DNA of 64,000 nt. Origin: Adiantum capillus-veneris. Lineage: Eukaryota > Streptophyta > Polypodiopsida > Polypodiales > Pteridaceae. Numbering within the stretch: position 1 is the stretch's first letter; every line of letters begins with the position of its first letter. A program made the translations under genes and the position numbers. The stretch is from the NCBI GenBank assembly GCA_014529385.2, contig CM043947.1, positions 123,956,891 through 124,020,890 of the forward strand, given 5' to 3'. Below, piece by piece: positions 36,609 to 47,577 of the stretch. A model generated the notes under the pieces. It made no database searches and was not told the DNA's origin. It saw only the letters and a program-made list of their open reading frames with translations.

Positions 36609-37857
36609 ACCTCACATTCTCTAGTCATGTCCAATCCCCGCACACCTCGGTCTAGAGGTGCACGGAGATCAGAATCACCGGGTTATAATCTCTTCTTTAT
36701 TGGTCAATACCTATATTTGTGGGTACAAGAAATCTACACACTCACGTCTACATGATACTGCATGTAGTGGACAAAACCCCTTTGCCTCTTCTCTAGCTGT
36801 AGCACTTCACTTCATCTTAACATCTTTTCACAGTAGATCTTTTCACTGTTCATCTAACTCTAAACCCTAAACCGTAAGTAATTCTTGCGTGGACTCGATC
36901 TAACGTAAATAAGCGTAAATCTAAATAAACGTAAATCTAACTAAAAATAAAGCTAAATCTAATTTAACGTAAGTCTAATGACTAGAGGTTGTCTAGATGG
37001 TCATTGTGTCGGGGATGTAGTGACTCTTGCCGCCTTGAAGATCCACCTTCTTCCCTATCTTCTGAAGACATTTCACTAGTACTTTTGGATCGACGGAGCC
37101 CACCATGAGTGAAGGCAGCAATACCCTATATTCCATTGAGGGCTTTCTTCACCCGCTTCATGCAGGCATCGCAGTCTATGGAGACCTAAATCTAATCTAA
37201 TATAACATAAATCTAAATCTAGCTTAAATAAACGTAAATCTAAATCTAAATCTCTTCTTCTTGTGTGTGTGCGCGTGTGTGGATGTGTGTGCCAATAAAA
37301 AGAGATAAATGGTATAACCTTTCTATCACCCATGCCAAGTATGATAGATTGATTATGCCATTTCCCTCTTGAATAATAGGTCTTGAGTTCAACTCCTCGT
37401 CGGCTAGATCTTTAGGTCTTTTAATTTTAATTAGTTTCCTACGACGTTAAATTAGTTTCTCTCTCTTTCTCTCTCAATGTGTGTGCGTTTTTTTGGATCG
37501 TATGCATGTTTTCTCTCTCTTTTCCTCTCTCAATGTGTGCGTTTTTTGTTTATGCATGTTCTCTCTCTCTTTTCCTGTCTCAATGCGTGCGTTTTTTGTT
37601 TATGCATGCTCTCTCTCTCTTTTTCTCTCTCAATGTGTGTGTGCATTCTTTGTTTATGTATGTGTGTGTGCGTTTTTGTTTTTGTTTGTACTCTCTCTCT
37701 CTCTCTCTCTCAAAAACAGTATGTGTGTGTGTATGTGTGTGTGTGAGAGAGAGAGAGAGGGAGAGAGAAAGAGGGGAAGGGAACATGAGAATGAGGAGAG
37801 GGAAGGAGCATACCTGGCTCTCCTTCCTCTCCTCGTGTGTGTGTGTGTGTGGAGAAG

Positions 37858-37910
<53 letters not shown>

Positions 37911-38004
37911 GGGAGAGCGTTACCTGCTCCTTGCTTGAGGGCGCCGAAAAACTCAGATCTGAGATCTGAGTTTTTGGGCGCGCTCGGTTATTTTTTTACC
38001 CCAG
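36503..38004 (-). other. CACTA 5' region upstream of the transposase
   Basis: No protein domain. It contains (CT)n at 36569-36607, short CT/GT mixed runs at 37,455-37,740 and (AG)n at 37862-37907. Cys-rich frames there arise from the repeats. It is the likely promoter and untranslated leader of the transposase gene. Confidence 0.6.
37862..37907. repeat. (AG)n microsatellite in CACTA
   Basis: About 23 AG units. Confidence 0.9.
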
Positions 38005-38110
38005 CCGGCGTCGCTATGAGCGTCGCAAATTTACAAAGAAATTTGCGACGCTCATAGCGACGCCGGGAATTGTTTTTTGGAGCGTCGCTGTGTGAGCGTC
38101 GCTAATATGA
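38005..38110. repeat. Right subterminal array with 28 bp-arm hairpin
   Basis: Copies of GCGTCGCTATGAGCGTCGC and inverses. 38005-38032 and 38039-38066 are perfect 28 bp inverse arms around the loop acaaag. Same motif as the left array, so likely the same binding protein. Confidence 0.85.
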
Positions 38111-38114
38111 AGAG

Positions 38115-38126
38115 CCTCTTGTAGTG
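38115..38126 (-). repeat. Right CACTA terminal inverted repeat
   Basis: CCTCTTGTAGTG, followed by the GTC duplication. Confidence 0.95.
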
Positions 38127-38379
38127 GTCGTAGGCCGAAAACCCCAAATTTGCAGAGTCAGATCTGCACCTGTCGAGACCATGTAGTCGAAAATGGCCTG
38201 CGCAAACCTTTATCGAAGCCGAACAGTGGCCCAGATGACCTCAGAATGAAATTCTGACAACACCGAGCCCTTTAGGCTCGCCCACGAGATTTGGGGCCGT
38301 GTCTTCGTCTGTCGAATTTCACTCCAATCTGAGTTGGTGACTCTAGCCTCCTGTAGTGCTTCCCCGAGCCTCGATCTGA

Positions 38380-38391
38380 GCTCTGATACCA
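38380..38391 (-). other. Copia primer binding site (initiator Met tRNA)
   Basis: Minus strand TGGTATCAGAGC, complementary to the 3' end of plant initiator-Met tRNA, two bases from the LTR. This is the standard copia primer. Confidence 0.92.
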
Positions 38392-38393
38392 GT

Positions 38394-38585
38394 TGAAGGA
38401 GTACGAGTGGAAGTGCGACGCGAGAGAGAGTGCGAGAAGAAGAGCACGACGATATGGTGAACTCGCTCTACTGTAATGTGTAGAGCATAGTGAGTTCTTA
38501 CTAGGTTTTTACAAAACAATATGTGTACATACCTGGCGGCCCGCCCACTTACCTGGGCGACCACATTGGGCTTTATACCCCAACA
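38394..38585 (-). repeat. 5' LTR of the copia element
   Basis: 192 bp, partner of 25488-25679, followed by CCAAG. Confidence 0.95.
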
Positions 38586-38594
38586 CCAAGAAAA

Positions 38595-39900
38595 TGATCT
38601 TTCAAAATGACATGCCAGATGGAGTGGCCTCTACACCACACATAGCCTGAACTTCTACAAGCATCATCTCAAGGTAGGAGTTATCCTATTACTATAAGGG
38701 ACACCACCTAGCATAAGTGCAACTAGGACGCAAACATAGATGACATAGTTTGGCAGGAATGAGATGCCATCTAGGAAATAAACATAGAATGATGATATAG
38801 CAAACATACGGGTATAGAAAATGCCTAGTCAACAATCAGGAGTGTGTCTACGATAGAGGTATGTGTGACAAGGTCAGAATGTAGCATGAATGATTGGTGA
38901 TGGTGCACGTGATGAATCACAAGTAGAGTGATATACAAGGGAAGAATCATCCCACAGATATGGGGAGAACAAAACTAAGGATAGGAGAGAATGGACCCAG
39001 AGATCATGATAGAGTTTCACAGTTTTATTGATGATGATGATACTTACAAAACGGCCATCTTGTCTGTTACCAACCATTTTGCTCCTAACACCGGGGATAC
39101 ATGATGGAATGCAAGCGCCATATGGTGTATGGCGAACTTTGGAGCTAGCTGTGTTAGCACATTAGTGGGAGGTTTGTTGAGGGAATCATCAAGAGGATGC
39201 AACCACCGGCAACGTCAATCAGTAGCATCAAGAGTCACATGGGGTAGTATGGTGTGGGTGCATTCAATCCTAGCGTGCTCATGTTGCCTTGCGGGGTGAT
39301 TGTGACTGCCTATGTGAATGGGGTGGTCATGACTAGTAAATCAACCATGGTGCGGGTGGAGATTGGTGGTGGTGGTGATGTTTCAAATGCTAAAAAAAAA
39401 ACACCCATGCTTGCAACAAGCATAACACCATGAGCTCCCTAGCTTGGGAGGTGCATTATGTGCTTAGTGGTGCATGGAATGTAGAGTGCATGGAGCCTCC
39501 GTGGTGCCTATAGTGTGTTCTCTACTTTGTGCTTAGTGGAAGCCTCTTTATATAGGCTTGAGAGGGGGTCCTTACCTAATGGTCCTTGCAAATATCCACC
39601 GATCACTGTAGAGAGTCTAGATGCCTCTCTAGTAAGAGAAATAGAAAGGGAGAGAAGGTAGAGATAGAGAGAAGGGAGGTAAGAGTGGGGTGAAGAGTTC
39701 TTTTAAACAATCCACTAGACGTTGGCTAGGTTATTATAGAAAAGTGGTGATCAAGGCATTTACAATGGATGTTGTTGATGGTTTGGGTGGTCAGTGTGAG
39801 GTTAATGCTGCCAAAATTGGTGTTTTGCTGATGTCGAGATGTTGCACGTCACTTTCAGGACCGACCCGGCCATGCCTTTGGTGTCAATATTCAATTTATT
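38595..39900 (-). repeat. LTR of the old gypsy element (right edge uncertain)
   Basis: From TGATCTTT at 38595 the sequence matches 42271-42812 to about 39,140 and then continues alone. A TATA box in minus sense (TATATAAAG, about 39,546-39,555) fits a minus-oriented promoter. I could not fix the far end, so 39,900 is a guess. Confidence 0.6.
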
Positions 39901-40202
39901 TTTGCTTTTGCATTCTTTTGATCATCTTCTTCTTTTGTTGAGGGCGTGACGTTTGTTTCCTTTGCTTTATGTGTTTGTGCATATGTGCTTATGTGTGCGT
40001 GTATGTACGTGTTGTGTGTGCGCAAAGCGTGTGTGGGTGTGTGTGCTTATAGTATATGGGTGTGGAAAACCAAGGGAGTGTATGTGGGAATGTATATGAG
40101 ATTGTGTGTGTGTGTATGTATGTGGATGGATGCGCCGGCAAGTGTGTGTCGGAACGAGAGTGGGAGAGAGTATTATTTTTATTATTTTTTTCATCTTCCT
40201 AG

Positions 40203-41160
<958 letters not shown>

Positions 41161-41356
41161 GCTCATTGCACGTGCACGAGCAAGGGAGGGAAGGTGGTTT
41201 GGTGACCGTAATTTAAAGAAAAACATTTTTTTTGTTGTTTTTTCTACCGTTTGCTCCCCAAATGGCGTCAATTCCCGCGGCCTTGGCTCTGAAGGCCGAC
41301 GATCTTTAGTTTCTCCAGGTGGCTTAGAGGGTAGTGCAGCTAACCCGGTGTCACTT

Positions 41357-42812
41357 TAAATGTTGGAAATTCTACACTTGCCATGATTACTAAGAGAGAG
41401 AGAGAGCTAGGAAGATACATTGCTTAGCTTACAGCCAAAATATTTTTTTTAGTTTTTATTTGATAACAAGAAGGCATGTATACCCTTTCTATACTAGAAC
41501 ATAAATTAAAATCTAAAATGGTGCATTGTCTTGTACTAAAGGTAGGACAAATGGATGATCTGATGCTAGAACTTTGAAGAAGCACTCCCCCCCCCCTCGC
41601 TTAGTGTTGATGATGTGCTGGTAGTGAGCCTTCCAATCCAGTATTACCTCGATTGAACATACTCAAATCGGGATGTGTGATCTGCCTTGAGGTAGGTTAT
41701 ACTGAATCATGTGAAGCTTCCAGGTACTTAGTCACTGTCCAAACTTGTGGGAGAGAGTGGTGTCCTTTCTTGAAACAGACTTAGTAGATCCCTAGTCTCT
41801 GTAGTGAGAGCTTGAGCATGTGCTTCCGTTATCTGTGCTGCCACATCAACTGCAACTTGGAACCTGACTGTGATAATTACCTCGGTGACTTGAGTTACCC
41901 GATTCTCAAAGTAGAATAGTGTTGACTCTCTATTGTGCAGATCTCCCTCCATCTTGTTGTTGCGGGTTGGTTGTAGGTTGCGGACATCGTCTCGACCTCC
42001 TCCTTCTTCTCCGTGGCATACGGCCTATGTATATCCACTGAATCTGATGTGCTGGTTGTCTTTCCCACTGAAAATCTATCATCGTTACACCTGGCAGTTG
42101 AGCCTCAATGGAAATGCGAAGTTCTTCCAGTTGTGCTTGGAGATCTTCTTCTTGTGTCGTACAATTAGCAAACCCTGCTAACCATTCATCCATCCACAAA
42201 AGGTTAGGGTTTTCAGTCTTGTAAACTGAAGGGTTTTATGAAAGGATCCTCGGTGGGGGCGGCAAGAAAATGATAGTTGGACATGACATGCCAAGTGGGT
42301 GGACTCTACACCATACATACCCAAGCATCATCTCAAGAGAGGGGGTTATCCTATAACTATAAAGGTGCACCACCTAGCATAAGTGCGGGTAGGACGCAGA
42401 CATAGATGACCTAGAGTAGCAGGAGTGAGATGCCATCTAGGTAGCCAACTTAAAATGATAAGATAATAACTTCCGGATAGAGAGAATGCATAGTGAACAG
42501 TCAGGAGTGTGGAGACGAGAGAGGTATGTGACAAAGGTCAGAATGGAGCATGACACTGACAGGTGATGGCGTACTTTATGAAGCACAAGCAAAGTGATAT
42601 ACAAGGAAAGAATCATCCCACGGATATGGGGCGAACAAGACTAAGGAGAAGAGAGAGTGGAATTAGAGATCATGATATAATTGCACACTTTCATTGATGA
42701 TGATGATACTTACAAACGGTGATCTCGGCTAATATCAACCTTTGCTCCTGACACTAGGGGTACATGATGGAATGCAAGCACCATATGGTGCATGGAGAAC
42801 TTTGGAGTTAGC
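41357..42812 (-). mobile_element. Second 5'-end fragment of the old gypsy family
   Basis: It matches 24597-25487 joined to 38586-39140 without the copia insertion: leader, primer-site region (about 42,250-42,265) and part of the LTR from 42271. Gag is missing on the left and the LTR is cut at 42,812, where a plus-strand gypsy pol begins. Confidence 0.8.
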
Positions 42813-42815
42813 GAC

Positions 42816-44115
42816 AGTTTTTGGACTCACTATTGCTGACTAAAGTTTTCAAATCAAGGGACTTAGTCCTAGTGTACTTATTGAAACAACATGTACCAAA
42901 GTTCAAGAAAAAAGGCCATGGTCCTTTTGTCATTGAAGATGTTTCACCAAGTGGTGCAATCAAACTAGCCACCCTAGATAGGGAAATTATGAAAAATTGG
43001 ATTAGTGGATGTTGACTACACAGATATAACCTTCCCTTGACTAATGATCTTTTGCAAAGAATACATGCAAGCAAGAAAAGAAAGCTTAAACAATAATAAG
43101 TGATTGAAGAGGCCAAGGAGGAGGCACGTATTTGAGTTTCAAAACAAAAACGTGCAAGACAACTAGTTCCTCAAGTTGTACCACTCATTACTCTCCAAAT
43201 TTAACCCTTAGCAGAGGATGAGGTCGAGACTGACTACGAGTGGATGGATGGTCTTGATATGAAAATCACCTTGAATCTAAAACAAGATTACAAAGTAAAG
43301 GATCTGGAAAATATAGGAGCACGAGTCAATGCGGTTAGCTATTCTACTTATTGCAAAGCAACTATTCAACCACTTGAGTATTGTCAAGCCACTTTCAAGG
43401 GTTGAAACAAAAGAGTCACTCCAACTTTAGGAAAAATCAACTTGAATGTCATGGTTCATGTATTCTCTTGCCTGCATACTTTTATATGTATAGTGTATGA
43501 ACATATGAATGAAGACCTAATATTAGATGTTCCTTGGATGAGAACCTACAAGGAGCTTACACTTGAAATATTAGGATGCCAAAATTATGGAGATTACACC
43601 TAAAGATACCATTTGCATTTAGCAAAGAGAAATGGACAGAAGCTCTTGTTGATTTGCAATCAAAGAAACATGAATAATCAACCACAAATACAACTACTCC
43701 TTCACTGAGGACTTCTTCTCATCAACCTATCATGCACAGAACCAGGAAAATTTGAATACCCAAAAGTAAGCTCATCAACCCACCTCAACAAATTTGGGTT
43801 CCTAAAAGGTTGCTATACACCACCAACAAGACTAGTTTAAACCCATCATATATACATTCTCAACAAAAATCACAGTTACTAGAGGTGGAATGGGTATGGC
43901 AACCAAAGCATGACTATACAGATAAGATAATAAGGCCAAATGCTCAGAGTAGACAAGTGAGGGAATGGATACCAAAGACTCCACTGCAACTAAAGCCAAC
44001 CTCAAACCGGTACAAATGGGTACCAAAAATCAAACCATCTCTAAGAACCCCAATTTTTAGGTTTCTTCTAAAAATAAGAAAAATAACTTTCAGTATCTAT
44101 TTCGCCAATTTTTGA
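42816..44115 (+). pseudogene. 3' end of a plus-strand gypsy pol with WVPK tail
   Basis: 42,821-43,090 is the integrase C-terminus (K-F-K-K-K-G-H-G-P-F-V-I, then G-A-I-K-L-A-T-L-D and W-I-S-G, ending near L-P-L-T-N-D-L-L). An in-frame TGA (about 43,014) and a TAA-TAA pair (about 43,096-43,101) interrupt it. Past these the same strand has an acidic segment, then a retropepsin-like half (H-T-F-I-C-I-V...E-D-L-I-L-D-V-P-W-M, about 43,440-43,560), and then W-(V/I/Q)-P-K motifs at 43753 (W as TGA), 43795, 43897, 43966 and 44017. A similar tail occurs in the 45-57 kb element. Function of the tail is unknown. Confidence 0.65.
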
Positions 44116-45059
44116 TTTAAGATGCTTGATTGAGAGTATTGGAAGGTTCTAAAATGAAAAGCAAGGTTGTCTCCATATTCCACTAGGTTGGGTGGACGTT
44201 TGGTTTATTTTTAAAAAAACACCGGCTATTTTTAGCTTTTTCATGCTTTTCGGTGTTTTTTTGAAAAAGAAGGTGGTTTTTATGATGACCTAGATATTAA
44301 AATATTAATTTTAGTCTCCATTGTATTTAAAAATGATCAATCGGAGCAAAAGTGGGACCAAATAATATTTTTACGGGAAATGTTTTATACAAAGCGATAC
44401 CATAAAAATACATTAGGGCAGCACGAGAAAGTCAAAATTATGTCGGGATGTTACGGTGTGGCATAGTCTAGCTATGGTTTCCATTAGTTGGCCAGATACT
44501 GCTCAAATGGTCAATTTTCTATAAAAATTGAATGGTAAGTGGGAGAGTTGACCACCAAAAAGCAAAGGCTTGTTTTTAGGAAAGAAAGAGTCTTGTCGCC
44601 TTACTTCCGTTCGTACAAATAGGACCCTGAGGAACCCTGGCTTTGAGGGTTAATACCTCAAATTTACACCCTTGAGCTGATCCCATTTTCTCTCTTGCTT
44701 CTCCAGAGAGAACTTTTTCAGTGGAAACAGCTTTGTCCTTCTCTTCGGTTAGAGCTCTTGGCAAATTGGGATGTGACATTTCTGCATCATACACCGGTCT
44801 CAAGAACGAGCCATCTCCTACTTCCATCGACACGACTAACTACCTGTCGGGTATCTTTTCCGCCACTAAGCTATGTGAGAATTTGACAATGTCTTCCATT
44901 TTTAGATATTGAAAAATAACTTTCAATATCTATTTCATCGGTTTTTCTTCCATTTACCATGGTTTGTAGCTAGCTGGTCTCGATTTTCAATCGTCTCAAG
45001 ACTAAGCTGAGGTAGTCCTTTCGTAGACAGTGATACCAATTTAATTCAACCTGACAACT
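44116..45059. other. Non-coding spacer
   Basis: No recognised gene. A minus-strand 85-codon frame at 44576-44833 has no known domain. The stretch ends with the CAACT copy flanking the next element. Confidence 0.5.
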
Positions 45060-45652
45060 TGTGCGCTCCTTGCCGCACTGTCGAAGCAAGGGACTTGCCG
45101 ATACACCATGTACGAGCCGCAGACGGCTCCAAGCACACAACTAGTTTAACTAGTAAGCTCAAAGAGGGCAATGGTGTGTCACTCACCGCCTTATGCTCCT
45201 GCCGTAGAGGATTCCTCGCCGCGAAGAAGAGGGAGACGCCGCTACGCCGCGCTCAACCGCCTCGCCACCGTCGTGTCGCCGCAACGCTCGATCGCACACA
45301 CACTCTCACACACACTCTCTCTCTCTCTCTCTCACACACACGCACACACACAAGGAGATGGTGAAGGAGAAGGTGGAGATGGAGCAAGAGCAGCTTCTAT
45401 TGCACAATGAGAGAATGACTCAATTTTAGGTTTAATTGGCTTTTATGTGAGCTCACCCCATTCACACTTGGGCGCCCATGCTTAGCCAACTAACCCTAGC
45501 ATGTTCGTGTTAGAGTGCACCTCTCATCGGCGATCACTCTATCTTTCCCTATTGGACCGACAAGCCCGGTGCCTGACTCTACTTAAATAAATAATACGGT
45601 TGCAGTGTCCGTCATAGGCGATAGGGTGCCCATGAGCCACGACGGTTAACAT
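45060..45652 (-). repeat. 3' LTR of the 12.4 kb gypsy element
   Basis: 593 bp, partner of 56822-57424, with CT/CA microsatellite near 45,300-45,350. Few differences from the partner (two in the first 60 bases). Confidence 0.95.
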
Positions 45653-45667
45653 TGCCCCCCTTCCTGA
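45653..45667 (-). other. Polypurine tract
   Basis: Minus strand AGGAAGGGGGGCAA directly before the 3' LTR. Confidence 0.8.
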
Positions 45668-46874
45668 TGTAGATTCCGTCCTCGGAAGCTATTGAGTTGA
45701 AGCTTGGTATGTCCATGTTGTAGAGCATCTAGATTTGAATCTGCAAGGCAAAGTCACTGTTTTAGCAAGCGGAATTATATTGCCATAAATCATGAGGGGA
45801 ATGTAAAGTACATGTGGAAATGAGTAAATGCAAGATTTATGAAATGTTAAACTGCCATTAAGGACAAATAAATTGCACTTTGAGTAAATTAATTAATCAA
45901 GAGTTTTGAGCTTATGGGTGAGTCTATCAATTAGTTAGCTATGACTAAGGTTAAAACAACTACTCTAGTACTAGCTAAGCTAAGAAGATTATCTAAATGC
46001 AAGATTCCCTAATTATGCTTTTCAGCTTTGATTAGCCAACTCGCTCTCACAACTGCAAACAAAATCTTGAAATGTTAACTATAAGCTCAATGGAAGTCTT
46101 TTAATTTTTTATTTTTTATTTTAATACTTTTTTACTTTAGGTCACAATCATGTGACGTGTGTGCTTATTTTGTATGTCTGGGGTTTTTTGCTTCTCAAGG
46201 AAAAGCGCCCACACTGGGAACCTCTAGGGCTCTAGTACCATAGACAATACATGTGAGTGAAGTACCAATTCAAGCCAGGATTTTTCTTCCAGCGTAAGAT
46301 TTTTCATTTGTGGCACTTATGTTTTTTGTTTCTTTTTTGCTTCCATTTCCTTGGTATTCGCACTAGTGTTTTTTGTTGTTTGAGTGAGCAAGCCTTTCTC
46401 TGCCTAAAACATTCCTAAGGTCTCAAATACTCGGATAATTTTATTAGCTAGGCCTAGTGGTCAAGTAAATGAGTTAACCTAAAGTCACGGTCTCCTAATC
46501 TCCAGGCTCATCCATAAGATTAAACTGGAGTTCAATCAACTTAAGCAAAGACAAATTTATACATCTATAATGGCAGATAACATCATAACTATTGCACTCA
46601 AACAAAGAATGAAAAATCATTATTAGCAATTACACATATCCACCAACATGAATCATGGAAAGTAGTACACCTGGAGGTATGGAGTGGCTCATTTCGTTGA
46701 AGCAGATGTCCTCTGCCATGTGGATGGAGATCCATATAAGTCCTACCTAACACATCCAAAAACAGGCACTATACCTCTAAGAGGCATGTCAGTGTGAAAA
46801 ATTAAAACTCCTAAAAAACAAACTCAAAACACAATCTAGACCCCTAACCTACCTATCTGTCACCCCTTTTAGAA
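45668..46874 (-). other. 3' untranslated region of the element
   Basis: 1.2 kb, AT-rich, no frame of interest. It lies between the 143-codon ORF and the purine tract. Confidence 0.6.
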
Positions 46875-47306
46875 TCAAGGAAAGAGGATATTATATAAAC
46901 CGGGTGGCCACCCTAAGGCTAGGCCTCTATCCTCATCATCTAGATAAATAAAATCGTTGTCCATGAGGCCATAGTCTTCCTCGGTCTCTATTAGTTCCTC
47001 TTCATCATCCTCTTGTGCAAGCATGCTAATCAAGAACCTCACGATGCGTGGATACTCATCTTGTGCAAAAGAATAAGAATGTGCCATTGGAGACACATTC
47101 GCTACTGGGTAGGGATCACTAGTTAGCCATAGAAGTATCAGCCATTCTAACTCCTCAAAATTTCTCTCACATGCAAGGCTCTCTATCAAATCCCATTCGC
47201 AAGAAAGTATAGGGTAGCATACGTAGAACACTTGAGGAAAAGACAAAGGGTACCTTTCATAAAAAATAGAAGTGCATGCCTCTGGTGAAGTAGCCATTTC
47301 TGACAA
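46875..47306 (-). CDS. Intact 143-codon 3' ORF of unknown function
   Basis: A complete ATG-to-stop frame on the same strand as pol, about 270 bases downstream of the WVPK tail. The N-terminal half is hydrophobic/aromatic (I-F-Y-E-R-Y-P-L-S-F and C-Y-P-I-L-S-C-E-W-D-L) and the C-terminal third is very acidic (E-D-D-E-E-E-L-I-E-T-E-E-D). There is no clear signal peptide and only weak hydrophobic stretches. I recognise no family. Athila/Tat elements sometimes carry an extra ORF here, including env-like ones, but nothing in this sequence shows an envelope protein. That it stays open while gag-pol has stops could be chance. Confidence 0.45.
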   Translation of the reverse strand: MSEMATSPEACTSIFYERYPLSFPQVFYVCYPILSCEWDLIESLACERNFEELEWLILLWLTSDPYPVANVSPMAHSYSFAQDEYPRIVRFLISMLAQEDDEEELIETEEDYGLMDNDFIYLDDEDRGLALGWPPGLYNILFP

Positions 47307-47577
47307 GACAGATAGATTTGGTTAGGCCTTTAAAACATAAGAGTTGTTTTTGTGTGTTGCTTGAATTGACACGGTGAATTTGGACTTATATGTAAGATCT
47401 GATAGGGTGCTCTCTCGTTGCTAGTCGCTCTTGCTCTTTACTATTTTTGTTTTTTGTGAGTATAAGGCTATATATATACATTCCCTAAGATTGGAATTGA
47501 GAGGTCAGGGAGGAAGGTTGAGAGGGGAGCGAGTGAATGATTGATGTTAGCAAACACTCCCCCCTTCCTTGGGTAGA

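Larger units (their letters stand above)
30588..38126 (-). mobile_element. CACTA (En/Spm-type) DNA transposon
   Basis: Terminal inverted repeats CACTACAAGAGG (30588-30599) and CCTCTTGTAGTG (38115-38126), target duplication GTC at 30585-30587 and 38127-38129. Subterminal arrays of GCGTCGCTAT lie at both ends. Two spliced transposase-related genes on the minus strand match the usual two-gene layout. It sits wholly within the copia leader and is therefore younger than the copia insertion. Confidence 0.96.
25488..38585 (-). mobile_element. Ty1/copia retrotransposon, Tnt1-like, carrying a nested CACTA element
   Basis: 192 bp LTRs (TGAAGGAG...CCCCAACA) lie at both ends, with target duplication CCAAG at 25483-25487 and 38586-38590. 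The minus-strand order gag, protease, integrase, RT, RNase H is the copia order. Removing the 7539 bp CACTA insertion plus one GTC duplication leaves about 5.5 kb, a normal copia length. The primer site matches initiator-Met tRNA. It has stops and frameshifts, so it is not autonomous. Confidence 0.96.

Noticed and set aside
37310-37410. tRNA-like B-box (agttcaactcc), possible SINE head
   Set aside because: The A-box and poly-A tail are not clear and the match is too short.
37477-37969. Cys-rich small proteins on the plus strand
   Set aside because: They come from CT and GT repeats upstream of the CACTA transposase, with no start context or domain.
30588-38126. GCGTCGCTAT array as a CRISPR array
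   Set aside because: Repeats overlap, alternate in strand and lack unique equal-length spacers. They are transposon subterminal repeats.
46440-46530. Possible SINE head in the 12.4 kb element's 3' region
   Set aside because: Only a weak A-box-like phrase; no tail or target duplication.
46875-47306. Envelope protein for the 143-codon ORF
   Set aside because: No signal peptide, transmembrane anchor or Cys pattern is visible.
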